DNA of 64,000 nt from Posidonia oceanica (GCA_037176725.1 JAZBRS010000011.1:2480001-2544000), one strand, 5' to 3'; counted from the first letter of the stretch, positions 11,594-23,462 are shown. Made by a program: numbers and translations. The notes: generated from the sequence alone by a model not told the origin.

Positions 11594-12855
11594 CTGGGAA
11601 TAGCCATTGCGGATTACTCCTCCCATTTGTCATGTTCTCGCCATTCGCATATCCTTGTATCTCTTTTCGCTCTATCTCCTCCGTGCTTTACTTCATCCAC
11701 TCTCTTGCATTTCCTGACATTGCAGCACTCCTGTGCATCCTTGCTCATCCCGTTCACATTCCTCATCAAATCATGCATTGCATTCTGCCCGGTGATGAAA
11801 ACCGGAGGTGCTTGCCTGCCGCGAAAGGAGTTTCCCGACCTCACCTGATACTACTTAGATGTCTTGACTAGTGAGGGAGCCACCACTCAATGAGAGCGGG
11901 CGAAATGCCCAAGCCCCCTAAGGACTTACACCCTTTAGAAGAGTGCTAGGTGTTAGTCAGAAAGCAGTACATATCCCAGCCTAGATGTGCAAAAAAAAGA
12001 GAGAAAGAGAAAGCCAAAGGTCTGTGCCTGAAAGACCCTAACACTCATCTCCCCTGAGGGAGGGGACAGCGGAAACCTGCAAGCCAAAAAAGAAAGAAAA
12101 AAAGGAACAAAAAAAAACAAAAAACAACAAAAGAAGAATGATGGAAAAGGAAAGGGAGGGAGACAAAGCCCCATTCCCGCAAAAAAAAAAAAACAAAAAA
12201 AGCAAAAAGAAAAAAAGAGAGAAAAAAAGAAGAAGAGAATAAAGGCAAGCAGGGTAACCCCGCACCTCTCACCATTCCCAGAAAAGAGTCAAAGCCCGGG
12301 TCGAGTCCTCCTTGCTTCCAAAATGGAAATAAAGAGAGCCCTGCACACCGACATTAAAAAAAAAGAAGAGAAGAAAGAGGTAGGAGTGAGTGTAAGTCCT
12401 TGAGAGTTTGACATGGAGCCCGTCCTCTCTACACCACCACTAAACATCACCAACACCCCTTCCTCGAGCGCCACCGACAAGTTAGGAGTCTGAGTAGAGT
12501 CCGGTGAGTTAAGGACCGCTCCCTTTCTATACAGCAGGCACCAAAGCACCCCGATACTGAGGGCAAACTACACCAAATCACACGCATCTGCATTTTCCAG
12601 TCATCTCCCCCCTCTCTGGTCGTTCTGCTCCGCAAAGGCTTACTCCAGCGCTGAGACAGTACCTCTACTTAGCATGCGTTGGCACCGTCAGGTTGCGACA
12701 ACCCGAGTTCCCGACGGTCCCCACCACATCAACCGAATGCCCTTATGTTTATACATGTTCAATTGCCATAGGCTGAATGTTTACTGCTAAATATGCTGCA
12801 CTGTTTCTACCAGTTTCAGAATCTGCTTTCCTATGATGGTTTTGTGCCTATATGA
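11594..12855 (+). other. Non-coding spacer between pol and the extra ORF
   Basis: No supported gene. Bases 11985-12245 are A/G-rich with long A runs. The word GAGGGAGGGGAC near 12056 resembles a polypurine tract and might serve as an internal plus-strand primer, though this is weak. Confidence 0.5.
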
Positions 12856-12936
12856 GCTCTGATAATTCACAGTCTTGGCAACAGGTACCTGAAGACTCTT
12901 GTGACAGCCGTCTGCCCACATCCTGCAATCTGTGCA

Positions 12937-14139
12937 ATGGGTTTCCCCACCTTGGTAACCCCCACACACTGCTCCGAGATCCTGCGAGAATGGATCGGCA
13001 AGCTGGCAAGAGATGACTGTGAGAAGCTGCGCCTGTGGGGCATTCCGACCAAACTGCTCAAGGCTGCTGATATAGAAGTAAGCCGCCATCTTCTGTGTGC
13101 TGCTGCGCGATTCTGGAAACCAGCACAGCATGTCTTCCGTTTCGGCAGAACTGAACTAACACCTACACTGGAAGAAGTGCGTCGAATCTGCGGCTTTTCC
13201 AAGATCTTGGGGCCGCCCATCTTCATGAGGCGTGACGGATACATGGCAGTCCTGAGACAGCTGACCGGCCTCTCTACCCAAAGTTGCCAGCAGAAGCTGA
13301 TTTGTACTAGCGGGCCCGTGCCTTTGCTTCGCCTAGCGTACTTTGATGATATTGTGGAAAAACGCACTAAACTCGGAGACGAGCTGTGGCTCCGAGGGTT
13401 TGTCACCCGTTTCCTAGGCGAGCTAGTCTTTACTCATGGCAAGGTAACAGTGGCCGTCGAGATCGCTGAAATAGCACTCGCCGTGGTGACCCAGCACATA
13501 GACCTGGCACCAGTCGTTCTGGCAGAGACCTACAGCGGTCTGGACCGCATCTCGCACCGCTGCCGCCACTTTCATGGTTGCGGATCATTCATTCAGGTCT
13601 GGCTAGCAGCACACACTGAGATAGACCTTCTGCGCCCCTAGGTGCACGCTTTCGAGGCCTACTGCAGCAGCGGCCATGCCAAGGCAGTCAAGAGCGTCAG
13701 AGAAGAATATGAAAGGCTATCGGGACTGACTGACGACACAGTCACATGGCGCATCATTCCTTCTACAGCCGAAGCATTCACTGTCTTCTTCAATACACGC
13801 GACATGCGCCTGGTTGTGCTACCAGGATTTACTGCGGGTGTAGAATATCACCCTATCAGAGTCATGCGCCAGTTCGGCTTCCAGCAAGACGCCTATGTCG
13901 ACAGCACAGCACCTAAGCTCCTTCAAGAATATCCTCTCAGTACAGTTGCCCCCACGAAGGAGCTGGCCAACCTGATGCAGCATGGTGTACGATCAACAGA
14001 CATCGCTGCAATGAAAGGTGTAGGGTGTACCCCTGAGTACATCACTAAAGTGCAGGACCTCTGGCCCATCAATGAAATCCCGTCGAGCGGTCCCTTGTTC
14101 TCTGACTCTGGAAGATCAAAGAAGGCCCAAATCAGCTAG
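12937..14139 (+). pseudogene. Extra ORF downstream of pol, plant-mobile-domain-like, one amber
   Basis: The frame is open from 12856; the first Met codon is 12937 and the frame closes at 14137-14139. It would encode about 400 residues, with one in-frame TAG at 13639-13641. The N-terminal third has a pattern resembling plant mobile domain / aminotransferase-like proteins and the related domains of unknown function seen in plant retroelements: FWKPAQHVFRFG, then ELTPTLEEVRRICGF. I see no catalytic motif, signal peptide or membrane segment. Tat/Ogre elements often carry an additional ORF, but in classical Ogre it lies upstream of gag; here it is downstream of pol on the same strand. The upstream open stretch could include a splice acceptor, so the true start is uncertain. 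The family assignment is by pattern only. Confidence 0.6.
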
Positions 14140-14496
14140 AGCCGTCATGCAGCTGTCATTCTGTCTTCCTTTCAAGTTGTGCTGTACCTTTTGGCCTGTC
14201 ACAGGCATGTAACCGACAATTCTATCAATGCAAACTGTTTTGTGCTGGCTGTTCACATTTCAAAGCTGATCATGCATCCCATGCTCCTCGTCGCTCACAT
14301 CCGGAGGCCCCTTGGCCCGACTGATTGCTCACATAACGCAGGAAAGTCCTCAGCAAACGACCCAGGCTCCAGGACCTCCGCGAACCCGCGCCGTCCAACC
14401 TGCTACCGGACATCCCCGGCTGAGTCTCCTTTGGGCTGGTACCCCAAACTACTCGTCTGACAAACACGTCAGTTTTGTCCACCCTTCGCTTTTCTC
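14140..14496 (+). other. Spacer after the extra ORF
   Basis: No gene, repeat or motif recognised; this is the start of the element's long 3' untranslated region. Confidence 0.5.
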
Positions 14497-14572
14497 GATA
14501 CCAGGGACGTTTCGACCAACCCCTGGCATCATCCTGATACCAGGGGCATCTTTTCAGACGCCCCGCGGTATC
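14497..14572 (+). promoter_or_regulatory. Double GATACC hairpin in the 3' region of A
   Basis: Two consecutive inverted repeats: 14497-14530 (arms GATACCAGGG and CCCCTGGCATC) and 14535-14572 (arms GATACCAGGGGC and CGCCCCGCGGTATC). The same ordered pair, on the minus strand, occurs in C (27403-27482, 27697-27773, 48282-48354) and B (35955-36034). A single one remains in E (63371-63404). Confidence 0.75.
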
Positions 14573-14639
14573 TCACCCTTATCTCATTCCCTCTTTGCCG
14601 GCCGATAAGTCCGATATCTTATCACCTTTTTCAATCAAG

Positions 14640-15590
14640 CTCTCATCATTACCTCATCCCCCTTCTTTAGCATTAGTTCTCATCATTACCTCATCCCCCT
14701 TCTTTAGTGTTAGTTCTCATCATTACCTCATCCCCCTTCTTTAGCATTAGTTCTCATCATTACCTCATCCCCCTTCTTTAGCATTAGTTCTCATCATTAC
14801 CTCATCCCCCTTCTTTAGTATTAGTTCTCATCATTACCTCATCCCCCTTCTTTAGTATTAGTTCTCATCATTACCTCATCCCCCTTCTTTAGCATTAGTT
14901 CTCATCATTACCTCATCCCCCTTCTTTAGTGTTAGTTCTCATCATTACCTCATCCCCCTTCTTTAGCATTAGTTCTCGTCATTACCTCATCCCCCTTCTT
15001 TAGTATTAGTTCTCATCATTACCTCATCCCCCTTCTTTAGTGTTAGTTCTCGTCATTACCTCATCCCCCTTCTTTAGCGTTAGCTCTCATCATTACCTCA
15101 TCCCCCTTCTTTAGTGTTAGTTCTCATCATTACCTCATCCCCCTTCTTTAGTGTTAGTTCTCATCATTACCTCATCCCCCTTCTTTAGTGTTAGTTCTCA
15201 TCATTACCTCATCCCCCTTCTTTAGTGTTAGTTCTCATCATTACCTCATCCCCCTTCTTTAGCATTAGTTCTCGTCATTACCTCATCCCCCTTCTTTAGT
15301 ATTAGTTCTCATCATTACCTCATCCCCCTTCTTTAGTGTTAGTTCTCGTCATTACCTCATCCCCCTTCTTCAGTATTAGTCCTCATCATCACCTCATCCC
15401 CCTTCTTTAGTGTTAGTTCTCATCATCACCTCATCCCCCTTCTTTAGTGTTAGTTCTCATCATTACCTCATCCCCCTTCTTTAGCATTAGTTCTCATCAT
15501 TACCTCATCCCCCTTCTTTAGCAATAACTCTCATCATTACCTCATCTCCCTCTTTAGAAGTAGCCTCTCATCATGATCTCATCCCCTCTT
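14640..15590 (+). repeat. 37-bp tandem array (about 25 copies)
   Basis: A regular 37-bp unit containing TCATTACCTCATCCCCCTTC and a variable TTTAG(C/T)(A/G)TTAG end. Copies differ mostly by single transitions; the last two or three units are more diverged. There are no spacers between units, so it is not a CRISPR array. Confidence 0.93.
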
Positions 15591-15654
15591 ATCAAGCAAT
15601 CAAGGACTCATCAATCAATCATTCACCAATCACTCATCACTCGATCATTCATCA

Positions 15655-16650
15655 ATCAAGCGCCCTTAGGCTGATATCCTAAACTATCAATCAATCAAGT
15701 TCTCTCAGGCTGATATCCTAAACTATCTACTCTCAGGCTGATATTCCTAAACTATCGACCCAGGCTGATATCCTAAACTATCTATTCTCAGGCTGATATT
15801 CCTAAACTATCTATCCTTTGGCCGATCCATGGTTGGCCCGCAGTTGTGTTATACGGCTGACATCCAGTAACTGTCCCTCGCAGTGCCGCCAAGCTGATAA
15901 CCTAAACTATCTATCTAGGCTGATATCCTAAACTATCTAGGCTGATATCCTAAACTATCTATCCAGGCTGATATCCTAAACTATCCGGCATCTGCGTTAT
16001 ACGGCTGACATCCAGTAACTGTCCCTCGTAATTGCCCTTTTCAGGCTGATAACCTAAACTATCTATCTAGGCTGATATCCTAAACTATCTAGGCTGATAT
16101 CCTAAACTATCTATCTAGGCTGATAACCTAAACTATCGATCTAGGCTGATATCCTAAACTATCTATGGCAATTACGTTATACGGCTGATATCCAGTAACT
16201 ATCCCTTGCAATTGCTCTTTCCAGTTGATAGGACTGTAAACTATCGCTAGGCTGATAACCTAAACTATCGATCTAGGCTGATATCCTAAACTATCGATCT
16301 AGGCTGATAACCTAAACTATCGATCTAGGCTGATATCCTAAACTATCTATCGCAATTGCATTATACGGCTGACATCCAGTAACTGTCCCTCGCAAGGCCG
16401 CCAGGCTGATAACCTAAACTATCTATCTAGGCTGATAACCTAAACTATCTAGGCTGATATCCTAAACTATCTATCTAGGCTGATATCCTAAACTATCCGG
16501 CACTTGCGTTATACGGCTGATATCCAGTAACTATCACTCACAACTGCGCTTTCCGGTTGATAGGACCGTAAACTATCGCCAGGCTGATAACCTAAACTAT
16601 CGCCCTCGGCTGATGATCCGAAACTCATCCGGTCGATAAGTCCGACAACT
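15655..16650 (+). repeat. GGCTGATATCC-TAAACTATC array with higher-order periodicity
   Basis: About 25 copies of a short unit (GGCTGATA, then TCC or ACC, then TAAACTATC, usually 22-26 bp apart). A second word, TTATACGGCTGACATCCAG, interrupts it near 15848, 15995, 16175, 16371 and 16508, giving an irregular higher-order unit of about 140-195 bp. In B, C and E the same GGCTGATATCCC-TAACTAT module occurs in low copy number on the minus strand. Confidence 0.88.
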
Positions 16651-16984
16651 CATCACCCCCCCGCGCGACTCCGTCCCAAAAGACGGAGCCCCGCATCCTT
16701 CCGCGTCTGGGAAAAGATCCACCTCTCTCGTCGCGCCTTTGTAGCTTTGGCTATCCTTCTTTTCGTGGCAGGCCTGGACCTCCCGTCAAGCTCCGCGGTG
16801 CACCGCAACGTCCCTCTTCAGCGTCGTCAGCATCGCCAGCGTCACCCGCGTCGCTTCGGCCCCCCCCGGTCGGTACTAACTCTAGCACTAACTTTTGCAT
16901 TGCATCTGCGTTAGCATGCATCGCATACACCGCATCTCATCCATTTGCACCTGCACTTTGCACTGCGGCAACGATCCACGATGT

Positions 16985-17131
16985 ACGGCGCATCCGCCGA
17001 ATAAGTGGCTCACGCCGATAGCAACCCTCTGCTCTCGCCGGTCAAATGGGGTGTCCTGTCAACCCTGAGCAGCAGCCTCGCTTCGCTCGGCCTCGCTCAG
17101 GGAGGGGCATCTGTTGACACCCCATTTTGAC
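16985..17131 (+). promoter_or_regulatory. Pre-PPT conserved block and junction palindrome of A
   Basis: The block around CCGAATAAGTGGCTCACGCC (about 16996-17015) is repeated in the same place in B, C and E. It is followed by an imperfect palindrome: CAAATGGGGTGTC at about 17043-17055 pairs with GACACCCCATTTTG at 17116-17129, and CCCTGAGC at about 17063-17070 pairs with GCTCAGGG just before the LTR. The PPT therefore sits in a stem that straddles the LTR start. Confidence 0.7.
17099..17111 (+). other. Polypurine tract of element A
   Basis: AGGGAGGGGCATC directly precedes the LTR start TGTTGACACC at 17112. It would prime plus-strand synthesis. The same tract precedes the 3' LTRs of B, C and E (minus strand). 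Confidence 0.9.
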
Positions 17132-20100
17132 AGGCTGGATCGTTTGGAGCCTTCCGGTGGCTGCTGGACCCGAATCTAGACCCAAACCTACGCCTTCCTC
17201 TCCTTCTTTCCCCTCAAAACAAGCCCGAACTCAACCTAGGATTACCCCCTTTCCCGAACCCGAAAACCAACCAAAATCCATAGGAAGACTCACCCTTGAT
17301 GACCTAGCAAACCCAACAAAATGCCTGCAAAATCTCAAACCAGACCCCTCCCAAAAACCCTAGAAAACTTAGACAAAAATACCCTTTTTCTACACCTCAA
17401 AACCCCTCCAAAACTTCCTCAAAACCAAACCAAAACTCCGGGACTAGAACTAGAAACCCTAGACCCCGCACCCGCCAAATTTCACCCATTTCCGAGACCT
17501 TTAAGACCCCGCTGGAATTATCGTTTTCTCTCTCTGGGATTATCGTTTTCTCTCTCCTCTCTCTCTCCTGATTATCGTCTCTCGTTTCATCCCTTTCTCG
17601 CCCTTTTTCTGGCCTGGCTGTGGGCCCCCTTTGTACTCCTATCCCTTCTCTATCTTATTCCTACTTTTATTTTATTTTTAACATTTTTCCTCAATTTTAA
17701 AAGATCTTTTCCCTCAAACCTATCCCTTTCCCCTTTTATCCTTCTTCCTTTTCTTTTCTTCTTCCTTTTCTTTTCTTCTTCTTCCTTTTGCAAAAACCCA
17801 TAAAAATCCTTAAAAATCTGTAAAACCCCAAAACATGAAAGAAACAAATCAGAATTCCAAGAAAAGCAACTAAAAAACATTAAACAAATGATTAAAAACC
17901 CAAACTTAATTAAATCAAGCTAAAAAAGAAAATCAAGCATGCAAACTAAAAAATGCAAAACAAACTAAAACAAAATACTGTAAAATCAACTAAAAAATTG
18001 AAATAAAATCAGAACCTACCAAAAATGAAAACCCCACTAAAAGAATTAAAAAACAAACCCTAAAAAGAAGAATTAAAAATCAAACAATGAAACAAGTAAT
18101 TAAAGGAGGTAAAAGACTTAACCTAATAAACATAAGAAAGAAAACAACATAAGAACTTAATTAAAAAAGGAAAAGAAAATACAGTTGAAAGACTTAAGAA
18201 CACTTAATCAAACCAGGAAAAAACCAGCTAAAAAATACCAAGAGGAATTAACAAATAAAAATCAAGAAACATAGTTCAAAAGACTTAAAGGAGAAAAACA
18301 TAAAAAGACTAGAACTAAAAAGCCCAAAACCCACCCTAATCAACACGAAAATAAATCCTAAAAATCCTAATTAACATCCTAAAATACTTAACAAGAAAAC
18401 ACAATTTTAAAAGCAATTTAAAAAGATTTAACCAACACTTAATCAAGTGGGAAATGAATTAAAAACAAAAGAAAGTCCTAAAACCCTAATCAAGCCTAAA
18501 ACACACTAATTAACCTAAAAACAGTCATTAAAAATCCAGTTAAACATCTAACCTACAATCCAAGTCATCCAATATTTTTATTTATTTTTATGTTATTATT
18601 TCCTATTTTTTCTCTCCATCTTTCTTTCTTTCTTCCTTTTATCTTTTCTTTTCTTCCTTACTGGGCTCATCAGCCCGTTTGCCTTTTTCTTCTTTTTTTT
18701 CAAACTTTCAGCCCACAGCCCACTGCTACAGTCCGTCGTCCTCCTTCCCTCGCCCGCGCGCGAGGTGCTACAGTGCCCGCTGCTCTGCTACAGTCCTGCC
18801 ACAGCAGCTGCAGCGCCAGCCCCTGTCACCGCAGACCTGCGCTCGCACGTCTCTGCCGGACCGGACCGGCGTGCGCCGCACCGCGTCCGTGCTTCCTGCC
18901 ACCGCCCCTCCGCATTAATTCGCCACAGCCAGGCCTGCAAGCAACCAGAATTTTAAGAGCCAAAAACCAGAGGAGAAAAGAAGAGAGTTGATCCCGGAAG
19001 AGAGGCGAGCGATTCCAGAGCGATTTCCGAGCGAGAGAGTGAGCGATCCTTCCCCGGAAAACCACCAGAGAACGCCCGACCTTCGGCTCTTCGGGGGACA
19101 GCGAACCAGAGCGCCAAAGACTCCCAAAACCTCTCCAAATTGACTCCCCAATCTCACCCAAGCCACCTGCAACTTCACCCTTTCTTCCCACAGAGAACCA
19201 GCCCCCCATTTCGCCTCCAACCTCCGGAAACCCAGTCGGAACCCGACATCTACCCATTCGGAAATTCCCCGCACTTCAGCCCACCGCATCCTCCCAAACT
19301 CCGCCCCGTTACTCGCTGGACAACCACCTTCCAGAAGCCCCCGGCCTTTAGCCCAGCAACCCATCACAGCCAGAATCCTCCACTACAAACACCTGTTACT
19401 TTTTTCTGCCAGAAATCGATCCACCTGCAAAAATACACCACAGACTTCCGCTGCCCGAACCAACCATCTAGCGACCTTCACCGAACTCCCAGCTACCCAC
19501 CAGAACCTTCCGCGCGGCCCGAGGAGCAACACAGACCTCCACCCACCTCCGGTAGCCTCTGCTAAACCCAGAGAAGCGATTTCCTTCCACCGATCGCGGA
19601 ACTCCTGTTCGAGCGCCCAGCAAGCACCGGAGTGACCCCAGGAGCAGATCCCGACGCTCGCCTGCCCCCGACGATACCCGCAGCTGCCGGACAGACCTTG
19701 CGGACCCCTGCAGAACCCATCCGCGTCGGGGGATCGATCCAGACGCCAAATCAGGTGCCTCCTTCCCCCATTAGTCTAGCATTCTCTCCTTCATGCTTCC
19801 CGACCCCCCAAATTAGGGTTTCGGTCCCGTTTTCGCCAAGTCAGCATCGCCCTCCGTCGTCTTCTCCGGCGAGCTCAGACGCCGTCCCGCCGCTCCGAGC
19901 TGCAGAACGCCGCCCCGACAGTCGCCCCGGCTCCGCACGGCCTCCAGGAGCTCAGTCATGGTCCCAGATCAGTCCTCCGTTGCCGCTTCCGTCCGCTCGA
20001 CCTCCGGACAGGTCTGCAGACCTTCGGTGGTTTCTCCGGTTCACTCCAGCCAACGTCAAATTTCGCCGGACGTCGCCCGTCCTCCGTCGAGCTCTGGTGA

Positions 20101-22328
20101 AGCTCGCCCGCCGGCCCACGCAGCTCCAGTCTCCCTGTGCCGGCGTTCATGGATGCTGGTAGCTTTTGCTACAGTGTCCATGGCCGCCGGCCATTCCACT
20201 GTGCCTTTATTTTTGTTTACTAAGCTACTTTGCCCTTAAATTGCATTTTTGGTTTCAGTTCTTGTTTATTTACGTTCAGGTCCTTTATTTGATTAAATCT
20301 GTTTATTTCTAAGCTGAAACTATATAAAATTGCATGAAATATCTGTGATTCTCTTTATTTGCATACTGGTCCTTTTACTGTGCTTTCCTTCAGTAATAAG
20401 TTTGAGTTCGGCCCTCCAGCTTTTCATTTTTGCACTTAAGTCCTGCAGTAGTTTAATTAGATTCAATGCATTAATTTTGCCATATAAAATTGCATTCTGG
20501 GTCCTCTTTGTTTTCAGTATTTGCCTTCCGGTCCTCTGTCCTGTAGAACTTAGCATTTATTTTTCATTTTTGCTTGCTGCATTGCATTTTCTACCCTCTG
20601 ACGTTGCATTTTTGCATATAGGTCCATTTTAAATGGACAGTAACTCTTGCATGCATTTTTAGCTTATTACATTGCATTTTTGACCCTGATCTTTTTAAAA
20701 ATCACATTGCAGTCCTGTAATCTATTCTTCAGGGCATGTCTTCCATATGAGATTGCATATTTGACCCCTGCATGATTTGAAAATCACACATAGAGCCTTG
20801 CATCTTTTGAAAAATCATGTGAAAAGACTGTTTTGCCCCCAAGTTGCATTTTAGCTCCTATGTTTGCAAAAATTGCATGTAGACCCTCCACTTGCATTCC
20901 CGGACTCCCCAGAACCCCTATTTTCTGGAAAATTTGCATTTTAGCCCCTTTCTTTTTCAAAAATGCTTTTAAACCCCTGTTCTTTCCAAATGGCTTTTCC
21001 TTGTCTTTTCTGGTTTTGCATGCATTCTGCATCCATTTTAATCTTGCATTTTAGCTCCCCTTCGCATACACTAAGCACTTTTAACTCCCCTTCACTTGGG
21101 AGGACCTTCAGCACACCCCTAGGACCTCCTGAACACTTAGATCTGTTCTTCTCATCTGCTCTGGCCCTTCTGCTCCGAAGCCGCGATATCTTCCAATCCG
21201 ACCGTTGGATCTCCTCAAGTAAGCTGCCCAGGCGACCGCAGCGAAGCGCTCTTCAGCATGGACCAAGCAAATCTCCGATCAGACTCCCGGATCTCCAGGT
21301 ATGTCCTCCTGAACCTCTGCACTGCATTCATTTGCATGCCATTCGCACCGTTTTGCGTGCCCTTTAGTTTTCACGCCTCGTTTTGCGTGTTTTTAAGTTT
21401 TCTCGCCTCGTCTTGCATGCAGTCTTGTTTTCTTGCACCGTTTTGCGTGCCCTCCCGTTTTCTCGTCTCGTCTTGCGTGCCCTGGTGTTTTCTTGCCCAG
21501 TTTTGCGTCCTTCTTTCGTTTTCTTGCACGGTTTTGCGTTCTTGTTCCGTTTCTGGCCCCATTTTGCATGTCAACCTTGTTCTCGCATCTTTTGGCATAC
21601 TTGTTTCATTCCTCGCATTGTTCCACGCCGTTTTCCCTTGCATGTCGATTGCATTGCATGGTTTTCTCGCTGTTTCGCTTCTTCGCCCGCATTTGCATAT
21701 AGGGCGATGATGCTTACTGTCCGGAGTTCTCACGAGCCAGGTTTCGCCCGGTTCGGAACACGGACAGCGTTGCTGAGCGCTTAGATCGCACGTTTACTTC
21801 CTTGCACCGTCTTTCATCACTTAGAGCACACCTTTGAGCATTTAGACAGGCATTCATTGGCACGTAGGTATTCAAAGTCTGCATTTCCCTGCATATGCGA
21901 GCGTAAGCCTAGAAAGACCGATTCTCGGGCGTGTCGGGGGTGCCTAACACCTTCCCCGCGCGTAACAGGAGTCCTTACCCTCTCTTGGCCCGCAATGACC
22001 ACATCGCCCTTGTCCTAGGCACGAGTCACATCATTTGCATTCATTTACATCTTATTTCTTTTGCATTGCTTTGCTTTGCATCTTTTGCTTGGTTTTGCGT
22101 GATTATTCGCGCATTTCCCCGGTTTTCCTCGTCTTCCGATTTAATAGACTTGGTGGCGACTCCGATTTTGTCTTATCTTCTTCTTTTCTTTCCCTGTTTT
22201 CCTCTTTTAAATGTTTTCGAGTTAGGTCTTCCTTCTCGGACATAGCCACTTATAGTGAGCCTGATTCCGATCGGTGCACGCGAGCTTTGGCATCGTGCAT
22301 GAACGATCCGAACACCGGGATTACTACA
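17112..22328 (+). repeat. 3' LTR of element A (5217 bp)
   Basis: Runs from TGTTGACACC to ATTACTACA. By composition it divides into an initial unique part with AAACCCTAG words (17112-17500), a T/C-rich part (17500-17780), a strongly A-rich part (17800-18560), a GC-rich part (about 18720-20160) and a degenerate TTGCATTTT-rich stretch (about 20220-21060). The segment shared with the 5' LTR (20856-22328) follows. The C LTR has the same order of compositional zones. The frames seen on both strands of the GC-rich part are not supported as genes. Confidence 0.95.
20321..20329 (+). promoter_or_regulatory. Possible TATA element in the A LTR
   Basis: TATATAAAA lies downstream of the GC-rich zone. A second TATAAAA-like word lies near 20480. 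The local sequence is A/T-rich and repetitive, so this may be chance. Confidence 0.25.
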
Positions 22329-23333
22329 GACTGCGTCCTATGTTGGACGCTGCCCTATACAGCTTTTAATGCACTAACAAACTAGACTTATTTAAATAAG
22401 AGATAGAAGCATGCTTTTAAGTGCATAAATAAAGAACAAATACTAAGAGGGTCATGGTGCCTCAAAGCATTACGAGGAATTTTGCCACGACCCTGAAAAA
22501 AAATCCACAAAAATTAAATAAGAGTTGCAAAGGAAAAGTACGAAGAAGAAGAGAATACTCACCTAACACGGGGGCACTTCTAGCTGTCCCATCGTGATCA
22601 CCAATCTGTGGATATGGGGTTTTTGGTTAGGAGAAGCTTGTTGTGTCTATTTGTGCTTCCTTGTTGCCCCTTTTTTGTATCCAACTCCGTCACTCCACAG
22701 GTGACGGAATTGATGTGATCGCCACTCTCGGTTCGCTTTCACTGGCCCTCGAGACGCATTGGGAGATGTGATATGGTTGTGGGTTCTGCTACCTTAGGAC
22801 AACGCCTGTGTTGCCCAAGGGTGCCCGTGTTCGGTGAGTTTCTTCTTCTTCTTCTTTTCCTTGCAAAACAGATTTTAAAGATTCAGATTAATAAAGTGTA
22901 GTATATGATTCAAGGCAAATAAACAAATGACATAAAATAAGAAAAGAAAAATACTTACCCGAGGGGTTTTATCCCCCCGGTTGCAACTATGTATGAATGC
23001 CTAGCTACAACAATATATGAAACGAAATGCTTTGCTATACTACGAAATTAAACATATTATATGAAAAGAAAAGGAAAACTAAAGAGAGCCCCCTTTTTAT
23101 CTATGCATGGAATGCAAGAAGTGTTGACATGATGTCACTGACGACAGAGGAGGACTCAAGCTCTCTCAAAAAACTCTTTCTCCACATAACTTCTCTCGAG
23201 ATTCTGGCTCAAAACACTTTCTACTTGCTCTCAATAATTCTTCTAAAATTGTGTTCCTCTCTCAAGAAAATCCTCAAAAATCCCTCCTAAATCCGTCCTC
23301 AATCCCTCCTTGACCTAGTGGGGGTACCCCTGC

Positions 23334-23340
23334 TTTTATA
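23334..23340 (-). promoter_or_regulatory. TATA box of LTR F
   Basis: On the minus strand the context is CTTCTATAAAAGCAGG, a good plant TATA box about 480 bp from the LTR start. Transcription would begin around 23305-23310 heading left. Confidence 0.6.
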
Positions 23341-23402
23341 GAAGCAGGGGAGGAACAAATAATGACACAAAGGCCAAGTCAGCAACTTTCCTATTTCAGA
23401 AA

Positions 23403-23462
23403 TGTTGGACGCTGACAGTTACAACGTCCAACATTGGACGCTGGAATACCCAGCATCCAACG
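23403..23462. repeat. TTGGACGC hairpin pair in LTR F
   Basis: Two adjacent hairpins of about 30 bp: GTTGGACGCTGA pairs with AACGTCCAAC, then ATTGGACGCTGG pairs with CAGCATCCAAC. The organisation is the same as in the LTRs of element B, in a different LTR family. Confidence 0.85.

Larger units (their letters stand above)
1..22328 (+). mobile_element. Element A: giant Tat/Ogre-lineage LTR retrotransposon, 5' end outside window
   Basis: Bases 1-1473 align without gaps to 20856-22328 (constant offset 20855), which identifies them as the end of the 5' LTR and the end of the 3' LTR. Between them lie, in order, a tRNA-Arg type PBS, a leader, gag-pro-pol, an extra ORF, tandem arrays and a polypurine tract. 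The 3' LTR is 5217 bp, so the full element would be about 26 kb if both LTRs are equal. The overlap holds 12 substitutions (11 transitions, 1 transversion), or 0.8%, which points to recent insertion. The expected target duplication on the right is GACTG (22329-22333); its left partner is outside the window. The dual RNase H and the LTR start TGTTGACACC place it in the Tat group rather than among chromoviruses or Athila. Confidence 0.95.

Noticed and set aside
14640..15590. Regular short repeats resembling a CRISPR array
   Set aside because: Units are directly adjacent without spacers, and this is plant nuclear DNA with no cas genes.
18590..20239. Several frames of 100-176 codons in the GC-rich part of the A LTR
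   Set aside because: They overlap on both strands, are Pro/Arg/Ser-rich with no domain, and lie inside an LTR.
23027..23290. 87-codon plus-strand frame in LTR F
   Set aside because: Antisense to the LTR's own TATA box, with no domain; an A/T-rich chance frame.
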